A stretch of DNA of 64,000 nt from Pseudobutyrivibrio ruminis DSM 9787 (GTDB lineage Bacteria; Bacillota; Clostridia; Lachnospirales; Lachnospiraceae): the NCBI RefSeq assembly GCF_900218035.1, contig NZ_OBMR01000002.1, positions 62,001 to 126,000 on the forward strand, written 5' to 3'. Positions 59,474 to 64,000 of this stretch are shown one piece after another. Below the pieces are notes generated by a model. That model did not search any database. It was not told where the DNA came from and was given only the letters and a program-made list of their open reading frames with translations. Both the position numbers and the translations under genes were made by a program. Every line of letters begins with the position of its first letter. The stretch's first letter is position 1.

Positions 59474-61340
59474 TTGTCTTACTTTGTTTTCCAGAAGTCT
59501 GTTTTCTAGTATTTTTATTATTCTTTTTGAATTCCTTGCCTTTAATCTTTCTAGGAGGAATCAAGCATTCTTCTCCAAATCCAATCAAATCCTCTCTTCC
59601 TGCTTTGATAAGAGCTTCTTTTACGAGATCATAGTTTTCAGGTCTCTTGTACTGTATAAGAGCTCTTTGCATTGCTTTTTCATGAGGATTCTTGCATATA
59701 TAAACGGGCTTCATATCCCTTGGGTCAATCTCTGTATAGTACATTGTTGTAGAGATTGTGCTAGGTGTTGGATAGAAATCCTGTACCTGTTCTGGTGATA
59801 AATGATGGTCTCGAAGATACTCTGCCAAGGCGATTGCATCATCTAATGTGCTTCCCGGATGAGAACTCATCAAATATGGCACCAAATACTGCTTTAAACC
59901 AAGCTCTTTATTAATCTTGGCATATTTATCGCAGAAACTATTGTAAACGGAAATATCAGGCTTTCCTAAGTAGCTAAGTACATTGTTTGAAATATGTTCT
60001 GGAGCTACCTTCAGCTGGCCACTAACATGATACTTACACAGGTCACGAAGGAAGGTGTCATCTTTATCATACATTACATAATCGAATCTGACGCCGGAAC
60101 GTACAAAGACTTTTTTTACCTTTGGAAGCTTGCGAAGCTTTGTGAGAAGGCTTACATAATCCTTGTGATCTACTTCTAGATTAGGACACTTAGTAGGGAA
60201 TAGACACTGCCTATGCATACATACGCCCTTTTCCATCTGCTTTTTACAAGAAGGATTCCTGAAGTTGGCCGTAGGGCCACCAACATCATGGATATAACCC
60301 TTAAACTCTGGGTCCTGAGTTATAAGCTTTGCTTCATTTATAATAGATTCATGACTTCGTGATTGAATAATTCTCCCCTGATGGAATGTTAAGGCACAAA
60401 AATTACATCCGCCGAAGCAGCCGCGGTTACTAATCAATGAAAACTTAACTTCTTTGATAGCTGGGATACCACCATCTTTTTCATAGATAGGATGATATGT
60501 GCGCATATATTCTATAGCATATACATCATCCATCTCCTGTCTTGTTAAAGGCTTCTGTGGCGGATTTTGAATTACATACATTGCGCCATCGTAAGTCTCA
60601 ACCAGTTTTTTGGCTGTGAAGGCATCCGTATTTACGTACTGAGTATAGAAGCTTTTTGCGTATGTAGCTTTATCTGCTTTTATATCTTCATAAGAAGGTA
60701 ACATGATTGCATCTTCAGTGAAGGATTTATCTCGAGTTTTAAATACAGTGCCATCGATATATGTAATATCCTTAACATCCATTCCAGATGCAAGACAATC
60801 AGCTATTTCTACTACAGAACGCTCTCCCATTCCATAAGAAATCAAGTCCGCACCAGAATCTAAAAGTATAGAACGACGAACCTTATTTGACCAATAGTCG
60901 TAATGAGCTAGTCTTCTAAGGGATGCTTCTATTCCACCTATAATGATTGGCTTCTTTTTATATGTATGTCTAATTAAATTACAGTAAACTACTGTTGCAT
61001 AATCTGGTCTAAGACCAATTTTGCCACCTGGAGAATAGTTGTCGTAATCTCTACGGTGCTTTGAAACACTATAATGATTAACCATTGAATCCATGTTTCC
61101 AGCACTAACAAAAAAGCCAAGTCGTGGCTCGCCAAGTATATTGATAGAATTATCATCCTTCCAGTCTGGTTGAGCAATAATACCCACTGTATATCCATGT
61201 AGTTCAAGTATACGGCAGATAATTGCAGCACCAAAGGATGGGTGATCTACATAAGCATCTCCGCAGACATAGACGAAGTCTAGCTGTTCGATACCTCTAT
61301 CTTTCATATCTTGCTTACTAATTGGTAAAAATTGTGCCAT
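59442..61340 (-). CDS. YgiQ family radical SAM protein
   Basis: A 632-residue radical SAM protein (UPF0313/YgiQ family). The N-terminal region ([34 protein letters not shown]) and [15 protein letters not shown] are diagnostic. The cluster motif is [22 protein letters not shown] near residue 313. A basic low-complexity tail (about 590-632, rich in K, R, N) suggests RNA or nucleic-acid contact. The function is not established. Confidence 0.93.
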   Translation of the reverse strand: MAQFLPISKQDMKDRGIEQLDFVYVCGDAYVDHPSFGAAIICRILELHGYTVGIIAQPDWKDDNSINILGEPRLGFFVSAGNMDSMVNHYSVSKHRRDYDNYSPGGKIGLRPDYATVVYCNLIRHTYKKKPIIIGGIEASLRRLAHYDYWSNKVRRSILLDSGADLISYGMGERSVVEIADCLASGMDVKDITYIDGTVFKTRDKSFTEDAIMLPSYEDIKADKATYAKSFYTQYVNTDAFTAKKLVETYDGAMYVIQNPPQKPLTRQEMDDVYAIEYMRTYHPIYEKDGGIPAIKEVKFSLISNRGCFGGCNFCALTFHQGRIIQSRSHESIINEAKLITQDPEFKGYIHDVGGPTANFRNPSCKKQMEKGVCMHRQCLFPTKCPNLEVDHKDYVSLLTKLRKLPKVKKVFVRSGVRFDYVMYDKDDTFLRDLCKYHVSGQLKVAPEHISNNVLSYLGKPDISVYNSFCDKYAKINKELGLKQYLVPYLMSSHPGSTLDDAIALAEYLRDHHLSPEQVQDFYPTPSTISTTMYYTEIDPRDMKPVYICKNPHEKAMQRALIQYKRPENYDLVKEALIKAGREDLIGFGEECLIPPRKIKGKEFKKNNKNTRKQTSGKQSKTNERTKNRRKR

Positions 61341-61361
61341 ATAAACCTCTTAAATAAAATA

Positions 61362-61389
61362 AGCCAACTGTATGTAATACAAGTTGGCT
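61362..61389 (-). terminator. Terminator after the coiled-coil protein gene
   Basis: An 8-bp stem (AGCCAACT/AGTTGGCT) with a 12-base loop containing an inner GTAT/ATAC pairing, followed on the - strand by TATTTTATTT. Confidence 0.78.
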
Positions 61390-61408
61390 GTAAAATCTAA
61401 ACTTATGA

Positions 61409-62122
61409 TTATTCCTTGTTAAAGAACTGCTCAGGAATATCAAGTGCTGGTAAATCCTCATCAGCATCATTACTGTTTGAAGTGACATCTGCCTGCTGTT
61501 GTGGAGCTGGCTCATTCACAGCTGCATCACCTGTAGAATCTAAACTCTGAGCTGGATCAGAATCGCCGTCATTTAATGAATCAGGAACAAGCGCTGCTCT
61601 GTTTCCATTAACTGTATCTAAGTAAACCTGCATTGTGCCAAGGAATGCCTCGTCACGTGCTCTTGTTGTGTCAATTGCATTTGCAAGTATAGTTTGGATA
61701 TTTGCTAATAGCTCATCTGTATAAGCGATAGCCCCCATTCTGATGTTGTTAGCATCTTCTGTAGCTCTATCGATTTTCTCTTGAGCGTTTTTCTGCGCAA
61801 TAAGAATAACTTCATTAGCCTGAGCATATGCTTGCTGCATAATTTGATGTTCAGAAACAAGTTCGTTTGTCTGAATCTGTGCCTGACTAATTATTTCATC
61901 AGCCTTTGCTTTTGCATCTGCGAGAATCTGTTCTCTGTTTGCAATCATTCGCTGATATTTTCTGATTTCATCAGGAGTCTTTGTTCTAAGCTCCTGTAAA
62001 AGTGATTCAAGCTCGTCCTTGTTAACTACGATTTTGTTTGTAGAAAAAGCAGATGGCTTACAATCATCAATATAAGCTTCGATTTCGTCAATGATATCTT
62101 CAATTTTGCTTGTACTTGCCAT
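61409..62122 (-). CDS. Coiled-coil protein, DivIVA-like in part, unknown
   Basis: A 237-residue soluble protein. An N-terminal region (SKIEDIIDEIEAYIDDCKP) is followed by a long coiled coil (about 45-150, rich in A, E, Q and K, with ANREQILADAKAKADEIISQAQ resembling DivIVA and V-ATPase stalk heptads) and an acidic, disordered C-terminal tail (about 175-237, DSLNDGDSDPAQSLDSTG). It lies next to coaD in an operon with rsmD and cinA. Related genes recur at this location in Lachnospiraceae; a role in division or envelope organisation is only a guess. Confidence 0.7.
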   Translation of the reverse strand: MASTSKIEDIIDEIEAYIDDCKPSAFSTNKIVVNKDELESLLQELRTKTPDEIRKYQRMIANREQILADAKAKADEIISQAQIQTNELVSEHQIMQQAYAQANEVILIAQKNAQEKIDRATEDANNIRMGAIAYTDELLANIQTILANAIDTTRARDEAFLGTMQVYLDTVNGNRAALVPDSLNDGDSDPAQSLDSTGDAAVNEPAPQQQADVTSNSNDADEDLPALDIPEQFFNKE

Positions 62123-62127
62123 GGTAA

Positions 62128-62616
62128 TTACTTCTCCTTGTCTTTAATTTTGGCTTCTATGAGAGGTATAACCTGAGGTGGAACAAATAGGCTGATATCT
62201 CCTCCATAAGACGCAAATTCCTTTGCGACTGTAGAACTCAAATAAGAATATTTTAAAGATGTAGGCATAAATAAAGTCTCTAAATCAGGATATTGAACTT
62301 TATTAGATTGAGCTATTTGAATTTCTATTTCAAAATCAGTAACAGCTCTAAGCCCTCTAATTATTACCTGTGCATCCTTTGCCTTTGCAAAGTCTACTGT
62401 AAGTCCTTCGAAAGAATCGACCTTTACATTGTCTAAATTTTCAGTCAATTCTCTTATCATGTTAACACGTTCATCAATGGAAAACAACGGATTTTTTTGC
62501 TTGTTATTTAAAACGCCAACAACAAGTTCATCACAAAGCTTGCTAGCCCTTTTAATAATGTCAAGATGCCCATAAGTGATTGGGTCAAAGCTTCCTGGAT
62601 AAATTGCTCGTCTCAT
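62128..62616 (-). CDS. coaD: Phosphopantetheine adenylyltransferase
   Basis: CoaD makes dephospho-CoA from phosphopantetheine and ATP. The 162-residue protein has the nucleotidyltransferase motif [16 protein letters not shown] at the N terminus, the substrate-binding [16 protein letters not shown] and the ISSTVAKE-like segment [11 protein letters not shown]. It directly follows rsmD, its usual neighbour. Confidence 0.97.
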   Translation of the reverse strand: MRRAIYPGSFDPITYGHLDIIKRASKLCDELVVGVLNNKQKNPLFSIDERVNMIRELTENLDNVKVDSFEGLTVDFAKAKDAQVIIRGLRAVTDFEIEIQIAQSNKVQYPDLETLFMPTSLKYSYLSSTVAKEFASYGGDISLFVPPQVIPLIEAKIKDKEK

Positions 62617-62617
62617 T

Positions 62618-63169
62618 TTACGCCTTCTTTAAAAATATATGCTTATTAGTTTTGTATAGTTTTTCTTTGGTAATTGTATAGCCTAATTCTGAAACATAGT
62701 CTATATCTGTATCAAGACTGGCTTCTACTATAATGGTGGTTTCGTTAGAAATATAGCTTTTGTTTGCCAATACTTCTAGAACCTGTTTTTCTATAAGTTT
62801 GTTATATGGAGGATCCATAAAAACAAAATCAAATTCTTCATTTCCATTTAGCTTGTTCAAAGCAGAAAATACGTCCTCTTTGTAAAGTGTAGCTTCATCT
62901 GTGAACTTTGCTTTGGATAAATTATTTTCGATGCATGAGATGGCTGCTTTATCTTTTTCTACAAAAACAGCTTCACTTGCTCCTCTACTAAGAGCTTCGA
63001 TACCCATTTGACCGCTACCTGAAAACAAATCTAAGAATCTGCAACCAGGTATATCAAAAGAAATCATATTAAATAATGTTTCTTTGATTCTATCAGAAGT
63101 AGGTCTGGTGCCGAGGCCTTCGGGAGTCTGTAAATTCATCCCACGTTTACTTCCGGAAATTATTCTCAA
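62618..63169 (-). CDS. rsmD: 16S rRNA (guanine966-N2)-methyltransferase
   Basis: RsmD methylates G966 of 16S rRNA. The 183-residue protein opens [34 protein letters not shown], with the SAM-binding [20 protein letters not shown] and the catalytic DPPY in [12 protein letters not shown]. It is one base from coaD. Confidence 0.96.
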   Translation of the reverse strand: MRIISGSKRGMNLQTPEGLGTRPTSDRIKETLFNMISFDIPGCRFLDLFSGSGQMGIEALSRGASEAVFVEKDKAAISCIENNLSKAKFTDEATLYKEDVFSALNKLNGNEEFDFVFMDPPYNKLIEKQVLEVLANKSYISNETTIIVEASLDTDIDYVSELGYTITKEKLYKTNKHIFLKKA

Positions 63170-63182
63170 AATTATTACCTCA

Positions 63183-63662
63183 TTATATGTTAAGTTCTCT
63201 CATGCATTCATCTAGAAGCTGAAATGCGAGATTTGTAGCCTGCGCTCTAACCTCTGTTCTGCTTCCAGTCAAATGCAATTCTTTAACCTTTACGTTGGAC
63301 TCACCATATGAACATCCAATATAAACTAGGCCTACTGGCTTAGTTGGAGAACCGCCTCCTGGACCAGCTATACCGGTTGAGGATAAACCGAAATCAGCCT
63401 TTGCCTTTTTCTTGACTCCGATAGCCATTTCTTTTGCAGTCTGTTCACTAACAGCACCGTATGCCATAAGTGTTTCATCTTTTACGCCTAAATTCTTGAT
63501 TTTGGCCTCGTTGGAATATGTAACATATCCTTCATTGAAACAATTTGAAGCTCCTGGAAAATCTACAATAGAGCTTGCAATCATGCCACCTGTACAAGAT
63601 TCAGAAGTTGAAACTGTAAGCTTGTTAGCTATCAATCTTTCAAGAATACTGGAAATTTCCAT
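63183..63662 (-). CDS. CinA C-terminal domain protein (nicotinamide-nucleotide amidase)
   Basis: A 159-residue stand-alone CinA C-terminal domain, the PncC-type amidase that deamidates nicotinamide mononucleotide. It shows SESCTGGMIASSIVDFPGASNCFNEGYVTYSNEAK and GIAGPGGGSPTKPVGLVYIG. The N-terminal molybdopterin-binding domain of full CinA is absent. It lies three bases after pgsA, as is common (pgsA-cinA). Confidence 0.94.
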   Translation of the reverse strand: MEISSILERLIANKLTVSTSESCTGGMIASSIVDFPGASNCFNEGYVTYSNEAKIKNLGVKDETLMAYGAVSEQTAKEMAIGVKKKAKADFGLSSTGIAGPGGGSPTKPVGLVYIGCSYGESNVKVKELHLTGSRTEVRAQATNLAFQLLDECMRELNI

Positions 63663-63664
63663 AA

Positions 63665-64000
63665 TTAGTTCTGCTCCTTGAGAACTTCACTATTCTGGTA
63701 AATGTATATTACAAGTGAAAGAACTGTAAGTACAAGTGATACCCAAATGAACACCTGTCCTAATACCTGCAACCAACCGAATGGAAGGTTTGCAACAAGG
63801 ATGATAATCATAATCATCTGTGAAACAGTCTTAAGCTTTCCAAAAATGTTTGCAGCTATAACAACACCATTTTCAGCAGCTATAAGTCTAAAGCCGGAAA
63901 TAATAAACTCTCTCGCTACAATAATAATAACAATCCAAGCATATAACTGGCCTGTAGAAATAAGACAAATCATTGCTGAGCAAACTAAAAGCTTATCTGC
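63665..64000 (-). CDS. pgsA: CDP-diacylglycerol-glycerol-3-phosphate 3-phosphatidyltransferase, C-terminal part (partial)
   Basis: The frame is open to the right window edge (ADKLLVCSAMICLIS... at the edge), so the 5' end with most of the CDP-alcohol phosphotransferase motif lies outside. Visible are the DK end of that motif and about three membrane helices, with REFIISGFRLIAAENG and ANIFGKLKTVSQM, typical of PgsA. It makes phosphatidylglycerol phosphate in the membrane. The position upstream of cinA agrees. Confidence 0.93.
   Translation of the reverse strand, partial: ADKLLVCSAMICLISTGQLYAWIVIIIVAREFIISGFRLIAAENGVVIAANIFGKLKTVSQMIMIIILVANLPFGWLQVLGQVFIWVSLVLTVLSLVIYIYQNSEVLKEQN

Overview
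The window is a stretch of AT-rich Gram-positive chromosome whose gene order and protein types fit the family Lachnospiraceae, most likely a rumen or gut Butyrivibrio/Pseudobutyrivibrio. The basis is a rod-shape operon with mgsA, the rplU-prp-rpmA-obgE block with a Prp-cleaved L27, a HisZ-dependent short HisG, and an esterase whose sequence and catalytic triad spacing match my recollection of Est1E from Butyrivibrio proteoclasticus. The genus is inference. No rRNA, tRNA, CRISPR array or insertion sequence was seen. Both ends cut through genes (mutS on the left, pgsA on the right).

Layout. (1) 1-19.8 kb, + strand housekeeping: mutS(partial)-mutL-miaA-PLP lyase; mreB-mreC-mreD-PBP2-minC-rodA-mgsA-D,D-carboxypeptidase; a P-loop protein, an HlyD-like protein, yggS and sepF; then aroB-lspA-rluD. 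(2) 19.8-41 kb, an accessory region almost entirely on the - strand: a tyrosine recombinase with a long palindrome behind its promoter; a radical-SAM pair/cupin/Rrf2 island between imperfect direct repeats; a broken nucleotidyltransferase, a GNAT enzyme and small membrane proteins; a sucrose/fructan ABC-GH32-LacI operon; a CstA transporter with a fused membrane sensor/LytTR regulator; a feruloyl-esterase-like enzyme; a DUF3990 protein; an acyltransferase; and a YneA-like SOS protein divergent from lexA. (3) 41-64 kb, mostly - strand housekeeping: lexA, rsfS, nadD-yqeK fusion, yhbY, obgE, rpmA-prp-rplU, a diguanylate cyclase, RNase E/G and the TIGR03936/TIGR03960 pair, a his operon (hisZ-G-D-B-IE), a chemotaxis-type receptor, recU-rluC-ygiQ, a coiled-coil protein, coaD-rsmD-cinA and pgsA.

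How the genes work together. The first block combines mismatch repair, tRNA modification and an elongasome operon in which minC is present without minD or minE and appears to have lost its MinD-binding motif. The ABC/GH32 operon would import and hydrolyse sucrose or fructo-oligosaccharides under a LacI repressor with two matching operators. The CstA plus 5TMR-LytTR pair resembles a single-polypeptide version of the E. coli BtsS/BtsR-BtsT pyruvate system. The radical-SAM island carries three matching operator-like inverted repeats next to its Rrf2 gene.

The points most worth a second look are the fused sensor/regulator by cstA, the orphan MinC, a HisF-like domain without catalytic aspartates fused to HisIE, the Rrf2 operator set and direct repeats of the radical-SAM island, a recurring motif at accessory gene boundaries, and two unrelated genes sharing an upstream module with identical spacing.
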